DNA of 64,000 nucleotides from NCBI RefSeq assembly GCF_026241855.1, contig NZ_JAPJDC010000001.1, forward strand, positions 2,728,001 through 2,792,000, written 5' to 3'. Made by a program: the position numbers and the translations under genes. The notes beneath the pieces were generated by a model, which had not been told where the DNA came from, searched no databases, and worked only from the letters and a program-made list of their open reading frames with translations. This stretch comes from Curtobacterium flaccumfaciens pv. betae. Lineage in GTDB: Bacteria; Actinomycetota; Actinomycetes; Actinomycetales; Microbacteriaceae. The number at the start of each line of letters is the position of its first letter. Position 1 is the stretch's first letter. Below are positions 26,539-34,930 of the stretch, piece after piece.

Positions 26539-27615
26539 ATGAAGAAGTCAGCCTGGCTGCCAGCCGTCATCGCACCGGTCGTCGTCGCCGGCGCCGTTGC
26601 CGCCCCGATGATCGCGAACGCCGCGAACGACCCGATCGCGGGGACGAACCCCAGCGCGGCGGCCGTCATCGCCAGCATCGCGAAGTCGTCGGACGCCCAG
26701 TACTCGGGGAAGCTCTCGCAAACGAGCGCGCTCGGCCTCCCCGAACTGCCGACGGGTTCAGGCGGCTCCTCGCTCGAAGGTGACGCCTCCGACGTGCTCG
26801 GGCTGCTCACCGCGTCGCACACCGCCCGGGTCTACGTCGACGGCCCCGACAAGCAGCGCGTCCAGCTGACGCAGCAGCTCGCCGAGCAGGACGTCGTCCG
26901 CAACGGCGCGGACGTCTGGACCTGGGACTCGAAGGAGCGCACGGCCACGCACGTGACCCTGCCGAGCGACACCGCGAAGGACCCGCAGGGCGGGACGACC
27001 ACCCCGGCCGACATCGCGAAGCAGGCCATCGACGCGATCACCCCGACCACCACCGTGTCGAAGCCGACCGAGGTCAGCGTCGCCGGACACGACGCCTGGC
27101 AGATCACCCTGACGCCGAAGTCGTCCGACACCCTCGTCGGAGCCGTCCGGTTGGCCGTCGACCAGCAGACCGGACTCCCGCTCCGCGCGAGCGTCCAGGC
27201 CGCAGGCGCGGACGACCCCGCGGTGCAGGTCGGGTTCACGAGCCTCGACTACGGCGCCCCGGCAGCCCGGCTCTTCGACTTCACCCCGCCGTCGAACGCC
27301 AAGGTCACCGAGAAGGACCTGTCCGAGGCCGGATCCCACGCGAAGGGCGAGCACGGCGACCGCCGTGCCACCCCGAGCGGTGACGAGCCGACCTTCACCG
27401 GCACGGGCTGGAGCACCATCGCCGAGCTCCCCGCCGGCACGGTGGACCGGTCCGGGCTCGAGGGCGAGGCCTCCGGCCTGCTCGACCAGCTGACCAAGCC
27501 CGTCGACGGCGGCCGTGCCATGCAGACGTCGCTCGTCTCGGTCTACCTGACCGACGACGGCCGAGTGCTCGCAGGTGCCGTGCCGGTCGCCTCCCTGGTC
27601 GACGCCGCGAAGTGA
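26539..27615 (+). CDS. Exported LolA-like / DUF-type outer-envelope lipoprotein carrier
   Basis: A 358-residue exported protein. The N terminus has a Sec-type signal peptide (KK, then a hydrophobic run ending ANAAND). The middle contains a beta-rich segment (VRNGADVWTWDSKERTATHV, VAGHDAWQITLTPK) like the LolA-type or outer-membrane lipoprotein-sorting fold found in actinobacterial envelope proteins. The final stop overlaps the start of the ABC ATPase gene as GTGA, so it is the first gene of a three-gene transport operon. Its cargo is unknown. GAGGGG precedes ATG 26539. Confidence 0.72.
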   Translation: MKKSAWLPAVIAPVVVAGAVAAPMIANAANDPIAGTNPSAAAVIASIAKSSDAQYSGKLSQTSALGLPELPTGSGGSSLEGDASDVLGLLTASHTARVYVDGPDKQRVQLTQQLAEQDVVRNGADVWTWDSKERTATHVTLPSDTAKDPQGGTTTPADIAKQAIDAITPTTTVSKPTEVSVAGHDAWQITLTPKSSDTLVGAVRLAVDQQTGLPLRASVQAAGADDPAVQVGFTSLDYGAPAARLFDFTPPSNAKVTEKDLSEAGSHAKGEHGDRRATPSGDEPTFTGTGWSTIAELPAGTVDRSGLEGEASGLLDQLTKPVDGGRAMQTSLVSVYLTDDGRVLAGAVPVASLVDAAK

Positions 27616-28631
27616 GCGCGGACGACCACGAGGTGCGCACCGCCGACCACGAGGTGAGCACGGCCGATCGCGGGGCGAGCTCGGCGGCACCGGCGCCCGA
27701 CCTGGCGATCCGCACCACGGGCCTCCAGAAGGTGTTCCGCAAGCAGCGCGCGGTCGACGGGATCGACCTGGCGGTGCCGCGCGGCGCGGTGTTCGGGTTC
27801 CTCGGGCCGAACGGTTCCGGCAAGACCACCACGATCCGGATGCTGCTCGGGCTCTCGAGCGCGAGCGGCGGCACCATCGAGCTGCTCGGCGAACCGATGC
27901 CGAAGGCGCTGCACAACGTCCTGCCCCGCGTCGGCGCGCTCGTCGAGGGGCCGGCCTTCTACCCGTACCTGTCCGGCCGGGCCAACCTGCAGCGCTTCGA
28001 CGCCGCCGACCCCACCTCGGACCCACGTACCCGCAAGACCCGCGTGGCCGGTGCCCTCGACCGCGTCGGGCTGACCCACGCGGCGGACAAGAAGGCGCAC
28101 GCGTACTCCCTCGGCATGAAGCAGCGGCTCGGCCTCGCGAACGCCCTGCTGTCCCCGCGCGACCTGCTGGTGCTCGACGAGCCGACCAACGGCCTCGACC
28201 CGCAGGGCACGCGCGAGGTCCGCAACCTCATCCGCTCCCTGGCCGACGACGGCACCACGGTGTTCGTGTCGAGCCACCTGCTCGCCGAGATCGAACAGGT
28301 CTGCACGCACGCAGCCGTCATGCGGACCGGCAAGATCGTCGCGCAGGGCCCCCTCGACGAGCTGCGCGCAGCCGGGGCCCGGACCGTGACCGTGCGGACG
28401 CCCGACGTCGGGCAGGCGGGGTCCGTCCTCACCCGACTCGGGCTCACGCCGCGGCACGACGGCGGGGCCGACGTGCTGGTGGCCGACCTGCCGAACGAGC
28501 TGCTGCCCGAGACGATCACCGCGGAGCTCGTGCGCGCCGACGTCCGGGTGCGCGGCCTGACGGTGGGCGGCGGCACCCTCGAGGACCTGTTCGTCGCACT
28601 CACCGGAGAGGGATTCGATGTCGCAGCCTGA
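27612..28631 (+). CDS. ABC transporter ATP-binding protein
   Basis: A 339-residue ATPase of the multidrug/antibiotic exporter type. Walker A is GPNGSGKTTT at residues 65-74, the signature is degenerate (YSLGMKQRLGLA instead of LSGGQ), and Walker B is LLVLDEPTNGLDP, followed by the H-loop (VSSHLL). The first 40 residues are a charged, variable extension. It begins at GTG 27612, coupled to the LolA-like gene, and overlaps the permease gene at its end. It probably powers the permease at 28618. Confidence 0.92.
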   Translation: MSADDHEVRTADHEVSTADRGASSAAPAPDLAIRTTGLQKVFRKQRAVDGIDLAVPRGAVFGFLGPNGSGKTTTIRMLLGLSSASGGTIELLGEPMPKALHNVLPRVGALVEGPAFYPYLSGRANLQRFDAADPTSDPRTRKTRVAGALDRVGLTHAADKKAHAYSLGMKQRLGLANALLSPRDLLVLDEPTNGLDPQGTREVRNLIRSLADDGTTVFVSSHLLAEIEQVCTHAAVMRTGKIVAQGPLDELRAAGARTVTVRTPDVGQAGSVLTRLGLTPRHDGGADVLVADLPNELLPETITAELVRADVRVRGLTVGGGTLEDLFVALTGEGFDVAA

Positions 28632-29478
28632 CGCGGCCGTGCGCGACCTGCCCGTCCGCCGCCGGCAGCGCCCGTTCGCACTGCTCGGTTCCGAACTCGC
28701 GCTGGTGTTCCGGCGTCGCCGCACCTGGGCGATGCTCGGGGCGCTCGCGCTCGTGCCGATCCTGATCGCGGTCGCCGTGAAGCTCACCACCGACGGCGAC
28801 GACGGAGGGCCGGCGTTCCTCGGCGACATCACCAACAACGGCCTGTTCGTCGCGTTCACCGCACTGACCGTGTCGATCCCGCTGTTCCTGCCGCTGACCG
28901 TCGGCGTGGTCGCCGGTGACACCGTCGCGGGCGAGGCCAGCCACGGCACGATCCGCTACCTGCTCGTCGCGCCGACGGGCCGCGTGCGGTTCATCCTGGT
29001 GAAGTTCGCCGGTGCCGTCGCGTTCTGCCTGGCCGCCACCCTGCTGGTGGTGCTGGTCGGTGCGGCGATCGGCGCCGTACTGTTCCCGATCGGCCCCGTC
29101 ACGCTGCTGTCCGGCACCCAGGTTGGCGGCTGGTCGTACGCTGGCCGTGCCCTGCTGCTCGCGCTGTACGTCGCGATGTCGATGCTCGGGCTCGTGGCGA
29201 TCGGCATGTTCACGTCGACGCTGACGAACGTGCCGGTCGGCGCGATGGCCGCGACGGTCGTGCTCGCGGGGGCGTCGCAGGTGCTCGACCAGCTCCCCCA
29301 GCTCGACTGGCTGCACCCGTTCCTGTTCTCGCACCAGTGGCTCGGGTTCGGCGACCTGCTGCGCGACCCGATCTCGTTCGACTCGTTCGGGTCGAACGCG
29401 GTGCTGCAGCTCGGGTACGTCGTGGTGTTCGGGGCGCTGGCCTACAGCCGGTTCGCCTCGAAGGACATCCTGAGCTGA
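28618..29478 (+). CDS. ABC transporter permease (ABC-2 type)
   Basis: A 286-residue membrane protein with about six hydrophobic segments and the ABC-2 permease layout (GTIRYLLVAPTGRVRFILVKF after the second). It overlaps the ATPase gene by 14 bases, so the two form one exporter. The exported substrate is unknown; the neighbouring LolA-like protein suggests an envelope component or lipophilic compound (inference). ATG at 28618 is within the ATPase gene's last codons. A terminator hairpin follows. Confidence 0.9.
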   Translation: MSQPDAAVRDLPVRRRQRPFALLGSELALVFRRRRTWAMLGALALVPILIAVAVKLTTDGDDGGPAFLGDITNNGLFVAFTALTVSIPLFLPLTVGVVAGDTVAGEASHGTIRYLLVAPTGRVRFILVKFAGAVAFCLAATLLVVLVGAAIGAVLFPIGPVTLLSGTQVGGWSYAGRALLLALYVAMSMLGLVAIGMFTSTLTNVPVGAMAATVVLAGASQVLDQLPQLDWLHPFLFSHQWLGFGDLLRDPISFDSFGSNAVLQLGYVVVFGALAYSRFASKDILS

Positions 29479-29482
29479 CGCG

Positions 29483-29516
29483 GCAGGGGCCCGGCACGAA
29501 GGTGTCGGGCCCCTGC
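29483..29516. terminator. Terminator hairpin for the ABC operon and oxidoreductase
   Basis: GCAGGGGCCCGGCAC at 29483-29497 pairs with 29502-29516 with one mismatch and a four-base loop. It sits between convergent genes. Confidence 0.75.
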
Positions 29517-29539
29517 GACGCTCCGCTCGCTCCGCTCGT

Positions 29540-30601
29540 TCAGCTCGCCGGCGACGCCGATCCGCCGGCCATCGTCTCCGTGTCGGTCCCCCGCGCATCG
29601 GCGTACCGGTCGCGCAGGTCACGGGCCTTCTCGGAGCGGTACCAGTCGAGCCGCGCCCCGGTCTCCACCGTCTGCATCCCGATCACGACCTTGCCGCGGG
29701 ACTTCATCTCCGCCAGGTCCTCGTACGCCTCGACGATGTACTCGAACGGGTAGAAGCCCGAGATCAGGACCTGCACCCGGCGATCCTGCACGGCCTTCGC
29801 CAGCAGGGTGAGCAGCTCGCGGGTCTCCTCGTCCTCGGCGGGTGCACGGAGGAACCGGACCTCGATGTCCCGGCGCTCCTCCGACGACACGAACCGCTCC
29901 TGGCCGACGCCGAGACGTTCGGCCAGCAGCTCGGCGTTGCTCTCCCCGTGGTTGTCGATGAACGCGGTGATCGGCCGACCGTCGGCGATGTCGCGGATGC
30001 GGTCTTCCTCGCCCTCGCCGTAGGCGACGGGCAGCGTGCCGATCTGCCGCAGGTAGTCGTGGTTGCGGGGGCTGCCGAGGGCGATCACGGTCGCGCCGGC
30101 GTCGTGCGCCAGCTGGCACTCGATGTGTCCGACGCCACCGGCTGCGGCCGAGATGACGACGGTGTCCTGCGGTCCGAGCCGGAGCGACCGGACGACCGAC
30201 ACCGCGGTGCAGCCCGCCAGGTACAGGCCGCCGGCGACCTCCCACCCGACGTGCTCCGGCTTCTTGATGACGGCGCCGCGCGGCACCGCGATCCAGGTGG
30301 CGTGGGCGCCGCCGGTCGGCGCGTGCCCCATCACCTCGTCGCCGATGCGGAGGTCCTTCACGCCGTCGCCCCGCGCGCGCACGATGCCGGCGAAGTCGAC
30401 GCCCTGGTGTGCGGGGAACTCGAGGTCGACGTGGTCGCGGAGCTTCCCCTCGCGCAGGAACCGTTCGATGTGGTTCAGGCCCGCGGCCACGATCTCGACG
30501 ACGATCTCGCCCGGTCCGGCCTCGGGCTTCTGCTGGGGGACGAGCTCGACGACGTCGAAGTCGCCGTACCGGTCGTACTGCACTGCACTGCCGACTCGCA
30601 T
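29540..30601 (-). CDS. Quinone oxidoreductase-type zinc-free alcohol dehydrogenase
   Basis: A 353-residue medium-chain dehydrogenase/reductase of the quinone-oxidoreductase type. It has the NADPH motif SAAAGGVGHIECQLA and no obvious zinc ligands. The likely role is NADPH-dependent reduction of quinones or enones, but the substrate is not predictable. The C-terminal 40 residues are an extra tail (MQTVETGARLDWYRSEKARD). AAGGAG precedes ATG 30601. Confidence 0.84.
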   Translation of the reverse strand: MRVGSAVQYDRYGDFDVVELVPQQKPEAGPGEIVVEIVAAGLNHIERFLREGKLRDHVDLEFPAHQGVDFAGIVRARGDGVKDLRIGDEVMGHAPTGGAHATWIAVPRGAVIKKPEHVGWEVAGGLYLAGCTAVSVVRSLRLGPQDTVVISAAAGGVGHIECQLAHDAGATVIALGSPRNHDYLRQIGTLPVAYGEGEEDRIRDIADGRPITAFIDNHGESNAELLAERLGVGQERFVSSEERRDIEVRFLRAPAEDEETRELLTLLAKAVQDRRVQVLISGFYPFEYIVEAYEDLAEMKSRGKVVIGMQTVETGARLDWYRSEKARDLRDRYADARGTDTETMAGGSASPAS

Positions 30602-30700
30602 GGGTGCTCCTTCGCTCCAGGTGTGCGTCCGTGCTACTCGGTGTTCCCGCACGCAACCCGAAGACGTGGGGTACCGCGGCTGTGGACGTGACCAGACGGC

Positions 30701-30742
30701 GGACTGGAGGCCCGTGGCGGCGCCGCCACGGGCCTCCAGTCC
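30701..30742. terminator. 42-base perfect palindrome, GGAGGC family
   Basis: The two 21-base arms match perfectly with no loop, beginning GGACTGGAGGCCCGTGGCGG. It lies between the oxidoreductase gene and the upstream phosphodiesterase gene, both read leftwards, and would end transcription from the latter. Confidence 0.75.
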
Positions 30743-30778
30743 GTCGTCACGCGCGTCCAGGGCGCGTGGGGACCGGGC

Positions 30779-31711
30779 TCAGTGCTTGCCGGCGGCCGCG
30801 ATGACGGCGCGGACCGTCTCGGGGTCGAGGCGGAACGCCCGCGGGTCGGCGTCGCCCCGGGGCACGCGGACCGGTGTCGACCAGACGGAGCCGTCCGCGG
30901 CGACGTCGACGACGAGTGCGCCGCTGTCGACGACGGCCGATTCCTCGTCGTACGGCCCGACGATGTCGGTGTCGTTCGCGACACCGGGGGCGACGAGGAC
31001 CGGGACGCCTGCGAGCGACCCGGCGAAGTGGTGGTGGTAGTGGCCGGCGAGGACGACCCGCACGTCGGAACCACGGATGACGTCGGCGAGCGCCTCGGGG
31101 TTCTGCAGGCGGAGGGCCTCGTGCAGCTCGGTCGGGGCGGGCAGCGGCGGGTGGTGCAGGACGACGACGGTGCCGTGCGGGGCGTCGTCCGAGCCACTGC
31201 CGGTACCTTCGGCCAGGACTGTGCGTAGGTGCTCGAGCGCCGTGTCGCTGAGCTCGCCGTACCCGGCACCCGGGACGCTCGTGTCGACGGTCACGATCCG
31301 ACGCCCGCCGACGACCGACTGCCCGGAGACCGGGACCGTCGGCGGCAGGTACTCCATCGTGTGCATCAGCGCCGTGCCGCCCTGGCCCAGGACGTGCCCG
31401 TTCGCCAGGACCTGCCGGAAGCCCTCGCGCAGGTCGTGGTTGCCGGGGACCGCGACGAAGGCTGCACCGTGCCGCTCCGCCCAGCCGCCGACCCGGTCCC
31501 GCACGGTCGCGTAGGACTCGGGGGTGCCGTCCTCGGAGACGTCGCCGGACACGACCACCAGCCCGATGCCGGGCACCTCGTCGACGTGGGCGAGCAGCCG
31601 TTCGAGCGCGGCCGTGGTGTCGACCGCGCCCTGGTGCAGGGCTCCGTCGCCGGTCAGGTGGGTGTCGGAGAGGTGGAGGATGCGGAGGGTCCCGGCTGCT
31701 GGCGGCTGCAT
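30779..31711 (-). CDS. Calcineurin-like metallophosphoesterase, CpdA-type cyclic nucleotide phosphodiesterase
   Basis: A 310-residue binuclear metallophosphoesterase. Metal and catalytic motifs appear in order: HLSDTHL near residue 14, VVSGDVSEDG, VPGNHD, VVLHHPPL and the final GHYHHH. The family includes class III 3',5'-cAMP phosphodiesterases (CpdA), the best guess here, but other phosphodiesters are possible. ATG 31711 is preferred to a longer frame because the DTH motif then falls near the N terminus. Confidence 0.86.
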   Translation of the reverse strand: MQPPAAGTLRILHLSDTHLTGDGALHQGAVDTTAALERLLAHVDEVPGIGLVVVSGDVSEDGTPESYATVRDRVGGWAERHGAAFVAVPGNHDLREGFRQVLANGHVLGQGGTALMHTMEYLPPTVPVSGQSVVGGRRIVTVDTSVPGAGYGELSDTALEHLRTVLAEGTGSGSDDAPHGTVVVLHHPPLPAPTELHEALRLQNPEALADVIRGSDVRVVLAGHYHHHFAGSLAGVPVLVAPGVANDTDIVGPYDEESAVVDSGALVVDVAADGSVWSTPVRVPRGDADPRAFRLDPETVRAVIAAAGKH

Positions 31712-31733
31712 GCGTCCACGGTAGCCACGGCCC

Positions 31734-31846
31734 CCGTCAGTCCGGTGCTGCGGGCGCTTGGTGAGCAGGAATGGTCGGGTCGCGCCGGCGGACCCGACCA
31801 TTCCTGCTCACGAAGTCTGCGTCCGACCGTCAGTCCGGTGCTGCGG
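31734..31846. repeat. 20-base direct repeats flanking a 51-base hairpin
   Basis: CCGTCAGTCCGGTGCTGCGG occurs exactly at 31734-31753 and 31827-31846. The right copy covers the stop and last codons of the mutarotase gene. Between them, GTGAGCAGGAATGGTCGGGT (31761-) pairs perfectly over 21 bases with 31791-31811. This looks like a hairpin inserted with a duplicated target, or a slipped duplication. Confidence 0.8.
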
Positions 31847-32171
31847 CCAGCTGGTCCTCGAGGTTGAACACCTCGGGCAGCACCCGCGCCGTCTGGTCGG
31901 CGCGCCCGGTGGCTCCGGCGAAGAGGTCCTGCATGTGCGCCTCCCACGCCGTGGCCACCTCGGACGCGGCGAGCGCGGCGTCCGCATCGGCCACCGAGTC
32001 CGTCTCGTAGTACCCGATGAGCAGTCCGTCGTCGTCGAGGAACAGCGAGTAGTTCCGCCGCCCCGCCGCCGCAATCGCCCGGAGCATCGTCGGCCACACG
32101 GCGGCGTGCCGCTCGCGGTAGGCGTCGAGCAGCTCGACCTGCACCTGCAGCCGGAAGCAAACGCGGGTCAC
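31830..32171 (-). CDS. rhaM: L-rhamnose mutarotase
   Basis: A 113-residue protein matching RhaM, which interconverts the alpha and beta anomers of L-rhamnose and speeds its use by the isomerase. The pattern RVCFRLQVQVELLDAYRERHAAVWPTML..AAGRRNYSLFLD..GLLIGYYETD is diagnostic. It begins at GTG 32171, overlapping the stop of the MFS gene as GTGA, so the two are co-translated. The 3' end lies within a 20-base direct repeat. Confidence 0.93.
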   Translation of the reverse strand: MTRVCFRLQVQVELLDAYRERHAAVWPTMLRAIAAAGRRNYSLFLDDDGLLIGYYETDSVADADAALAASEVATAWEAHMQDLFAGATGRADQTARVLPEVFNLEDQLAAAPD

Positions 32172-33523
32172 CGTCCGGCCTGTTCGCGGCGACGCTGCTC
32201 GGCGTCGTGGACGGTTCGCTCGTCGGCGGTGCGGACCGTCCCGGTGACCGTGGTGACGGTGCCGTAGCGCTCGGCTTCGATCGCCTCGAGGGTCTTGCCC
32301 TGGGTGCGCGGCGCCCAGATCGTGCCGACCAGGAACGACAGCGCGAGGAGCCCGAGGATCAGGCCGCCGAGGGCCCGCAGCCCGATGTCCGACAGCAGCA
32401 GCGGGAACCAGATGCTCAAGAGGCCGACCATGACGCGGGCGGCCAGGAACAGCACGCCCTGGGCGCTGGCGCGATACCGGGTGGCGAAGAGCTCGCTCGT
32501 CCACAGGCCGTAGAACGCCTGCGCGCCGATGCCCGACGAGATGCCCCACGCCACGGCGAAGAACAGCAGGGTGCCGAGGTTGGCGGGCGCGTAGATGAGC
32601 ACGGCCCACGCGATGATCGCCAGCACGGCGCCGGCGGCGTAGAGCGCGCGGCGGCTGACCCGGTCGGCGTACCGCATGAAGCCGAAGTACGTCGCGGCCA
32701 CCGTGCAGCCCCAGACCAGGATCTGCAGTCCGTACTGCTCGGTGACGCTCGTGACCCCGGTCGCCGCGTACACCCGGGGCTGGAAGATGCCGGCCTGCCC
32801 GGCGACGGTGTTCCAGAGCGCGTAGACGCCGAACAGGAACAGCATCGCGGTCAGGTTCTTCCGGCGGCTGAACAGCTGCGTGATCCCGTGGAAGAAGTTC
32901 GCCGTGCCGGTGGCCGCGCGCTCGTCCTTCCAGATCGCCGACTCGGGCAGCCCGCGGCGGAGCCACCACACGATCGCGGCGACGACGAACAGGTGGGCGA
33001 AGATGAGGCGGCTGCCGAGCAGGCCGAGCGGTGCCGCGGCGATCGCCAGGGCGAACCCGACCATCGGCCCGATCGACCACGCGAGCTGTGCCGTGCCGAC
33101 GTGGGCCGCACGCTTGTCCGCGGGGGCCTGCTCGGCGATGTAGGTCCAGCTCGCCGGGACGCCCGCGCCGACGGCGATGCCGGTCAGGATGAAGCCGACC
33201 AGGAGCATGCCGTAGCTGCCGGCGAACACCGCGAGCAGGATGCCGAGCATGTAGAGGAGCAGGTCGTACGTGTAGATGAACTTCCGGCCGTACCGGTCGC
33301 ACAGCGGTCCGCCGACGATCGCGCCGACGGCGGCACCGAAGGCGTTCGCGGACAGGCTCGCGAGCAGGCCGACCTCGAGGTCGCCGATCCGGAACTCCAC
33401 CTGCCACAGGCTGAGGCTCGTGGCGATCGCGATGATCGACCCCGACTCGATGTAGTTCGACATGGCCACCGAGACAGTGGCCTTCCAGCCCGTGGTGTTC
33501 CGGGCTCCGATGCGGACCGCCAT
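32168..33523 (-). CDS. MFS transporter, probable L-rhamnose permease
   Basis: A 451-residue, 12-helix sugar-porter-type MFS protein. The loop GGPLCDRYGRKFIYTYDL and the C-terminal segment WAPRTQGKTLEAIEAERYG are typical of the sugar porter group. Co-translation with rhaM and a shared rhamnose-type operator upstream make L-rhamnose uptake the likely role. This would add a second uptake route to the ABC importer at 36614. GGAGG precedes ATG 33523. Confidence 0.86.
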   Translation of the reverse strand: MAVRIGARNTTGWKATVSVAMSNYIESGSIIAIATSLSLWQVEFRIGDLEVGLLASLSANAFGAAVGAIVGGPLCDRYGRKFIYTYDLLLYMLGILLAVFAGSYGMLLVGFILTGIAVGAGVPASWTYIAEQAPADKRAAHVGTAQLAWSIGPMVGFALAIAAAPLGLLGSRLIFAHLFVVAAIVWWLRRGLPESAIWKDERAATGTANFFHGITQLFSRRKNLTAMLFLFGVYALWNTVAGQAGIFQPRVYAATGVTSVTEQYGLQILVWGCTVAATYFGFMRYADRVSRRALYAAGAVLAIIAWAVLIYAPANLGTLLFFAVAWGISSGIGAQAFYGLWTSELFATRYRASAQGVLFLAARVMVGLLSIWFPLLLSDIGLRALGGLILGLLALSFLVGTIWAPRTQGKTLEAIEAERYGTVTTVTGTVRTADERTVHDAEQRRREQAGR

Positions 33524-33549
33524 TGGTCCTCCGTTCGCGTGTTCGTCGG

Positions 33550-33561
33550 TGAATCGTTTCA
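33550..33561. promoter_or_regulatory. Rhamnose-regulon operator TGAATCGTTTCA upstream of the permease
   Basis: This 12-base sequence is the exact reverse complement of TGAAACGATTCA at 42381-42392 in front of rhaI. It has the CG-centred palindrome typical of LacI-family operators and lies 27 bases upstream of the permease ATG on the minus strand. Confidence 0.75.
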
Positions 33562-33627
33562 ACGGGACGACGAGGACGATAGCGCTCCGGTGCGCGCGCT
33601 GGCAAGAGCGGGTTCGCACGGCTGCTC

Positions 33628-33750
33628 CTCGCACCGTGCGAGGGGGCGCTCGCCCCACGCGAGGTTGCGCCCGCACCGTGCGAGGGGGCGTTCGCGTCGT
33701 GCGAGGGGGCGCTCGCACCGTGCGAGGTCGCGCCTCGCACCGTGCGCGGG
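33628..33750. repeat. Tandem 21-base repeats, about six copies
   Basis: The unit CTCGCACCGTGCGAGGGGGC(G) starts at 33628, 33649, 33670, 33691 and 33712, with a diverged sixth copy from 33733. Each unit is itself a 7-1-7 palindrome (CTCGCAC-C-GTGCGAG). No spacers separate the copies. Confidence 0.85.
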
Positions 33751-33770
33751 CAGTGGACGCGACCACCCCA

Positions 33771-33814
33771 CGGACGGGAGGCCCGGCACCGGCCCGCCCC
33801 GCGCCTCCCGTCCG
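33771..33814. repeat. GGAGGC-family palindrome in a divergent gap
   Basis: CGGACGGGAGGC at 33771-33782 pairs with GCCTCCCGTCCG at 33803-33814. Unlike most family members it lies between divergent genes, so it is not obviously a terminator. Confidence 0.7.
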
Positions 33815-33876
33815 CGTTTTCCACAGATCACGGCGCGGGCCGACCGCGCGGACCGCGCCGATGCCAGGATGGCCAC

Positions 33877-34887
33877 ATGGCGGTCAGTGTGCGAGAGGTG
33901 GCAGCGCTCGCGGGCGTGTCCCTCGGCACGGTGTCGAACGTGCTGAACCGCCCCGACAAGGTCGCTCCCGGCACGGTGGAACGCGTGCAGTCGGCGATCG
34001 CGACGCTCGGGTTCGTGCGCAACGACTCCGCACGGCAGCTCCGGGCCGGACGCAGCTCCACCGTCGGGCTCATCGTGCTCGACGGCGGCAACCCGTTCTT
34101 CACCGACGTCGCCCGGGGTGCCGAGGACGCCGCGATGGACAACGGCCTCGCGGTGCTGATCGGCAACTCCGACGAGTCGACCGACCGCGAACGCACCTAC
34201 GTCGACCTGTTCGAGGAACGCCGTGTCGCCGGACTCCTGATCTCCCCCGCCGGGGACGACCTGTCCCGCCTCGCGCGGCTGCGTGACCAGGGCACCGCCG
34301 TGGTGCTGGTGGACCGTCGCGCCGACGACGAGCACTTCGCCTCGATCTCGGTCGACGACATCGCCGGCGGCCGCATCGCGGTCGAGCACCTCGCGGCGAT
34401 CGGCCGCACCCACATCGCCTTCGTCGGCGGGCCGTTCGGCATCCGCCAGGTCGCCGACCGGCACGCCGGGGCACTCGCCGCCGCACAGGCCGCGGGCATC
34501 CGGCTCGAAGCCCTGCCGACCACCTCGCTGTCCGTGCTCGAAGGGCGCCGCATCGGCGAAGCGATCCAGGCACGGCCGGCCACCGAACGCCCGGACGCCG
34601 TCTTCGCCGCCAACGACCTGCTCGCCGTCGGGCTCGAACAGGCCTTCATCATGCGCGGCACCATCGCGGTGCCCGAGCAGATCGCCATCGTCGGTTACGA
34701 CGACATCGCGTTCGCCGAGTCCGCCGTGGTCCCGCTGACGTCGGTGCGGCAGCCCGCGCAGGACCTCGGTCGTCGCGCGATCGAACTCCTGACGAAGCAG
34801 GTCGAGCAGGGGCAGGACATCGACCTCGAGCACGTGGAGTTCACACCGGAGCTCGTGGTGCGGCAGTCCTCCGTCGCCGACGCCTAG
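33877..34887 (+). CDS. LacI-family transcriptional regulator 1
   Basis: A 336-residue LacI-type repressor: helix-turn-helix at the N terminus (VREVAALAGVSLGTVSNVLNRPDKV) and a periplasmic-binding-like effector domain ending ELVVRQSS. It lies between the rhaM-permease pair and the rhamnose ABC operon, and is one of two LacI genes in tandem. One of the two probably binds the TGAAACGATTCA-type operators and responds to rhamnose or rhamnulose (inference). ATG 33877 has AGGATGG upstream. Confidence 0.9.
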   Translation: MAVSVREVAALAGVSLGTVSNVLNRPDKVAPGTVERVQSAIATLGFVRNDSARQLRAGRSSTVGLIVLDGGNPFFTDVARGAEDAAMDNGLAVLIGNSDESTDRERTYVDLFEERRVAGLLISPAGDDLSRLARLRDQGTAVVLVDRRADDEHFASISVDDIAGGRIAVEHLAAIGRTHIAFVGGPFGIRQVADRHAGALAAAQAAGIRLEALPTTSLSVLEGRRIGEAIQARPATERPDAVFAANDLLAVGLEQAFIMRGTIAVPEQIAIVGYDDIAFAESAVVPLTSVRQPAQDLGRRAIELLTKQVEQGQDIDLEHVEFTPELVVRQSSVADA

Positions 34888-34930
34888 GGCGCGGTCCGGA
34901 CACGGCTCCCCCGCCGCCTACGATCGGAGC

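Larger units (their letters stand above)
33524..33876. other. Divergent intergenic region of the permease and first LacI gene
   Basis: This 353-base gap holds no gene. It contains the operator at 33550-33561, a block of 21-base tandem repeats (33628-33750) and a GGAGGC-family palindrome (33771-33814) followed by TTTT. Confidence 0.7.

Noticed and set aside
30779..31801. Longer start for the phosphodiesterase (frame from 31801)
   Set aside because: The extra N-terminal residues come from the hairpin and repeat region, and the DTH motif fits better with ATG 31711.
33628..33750. CRISPR array or minisatellite gene
   Set aside because: The repeats are contiguous 21-base palindromic units without spacers or coding potential.
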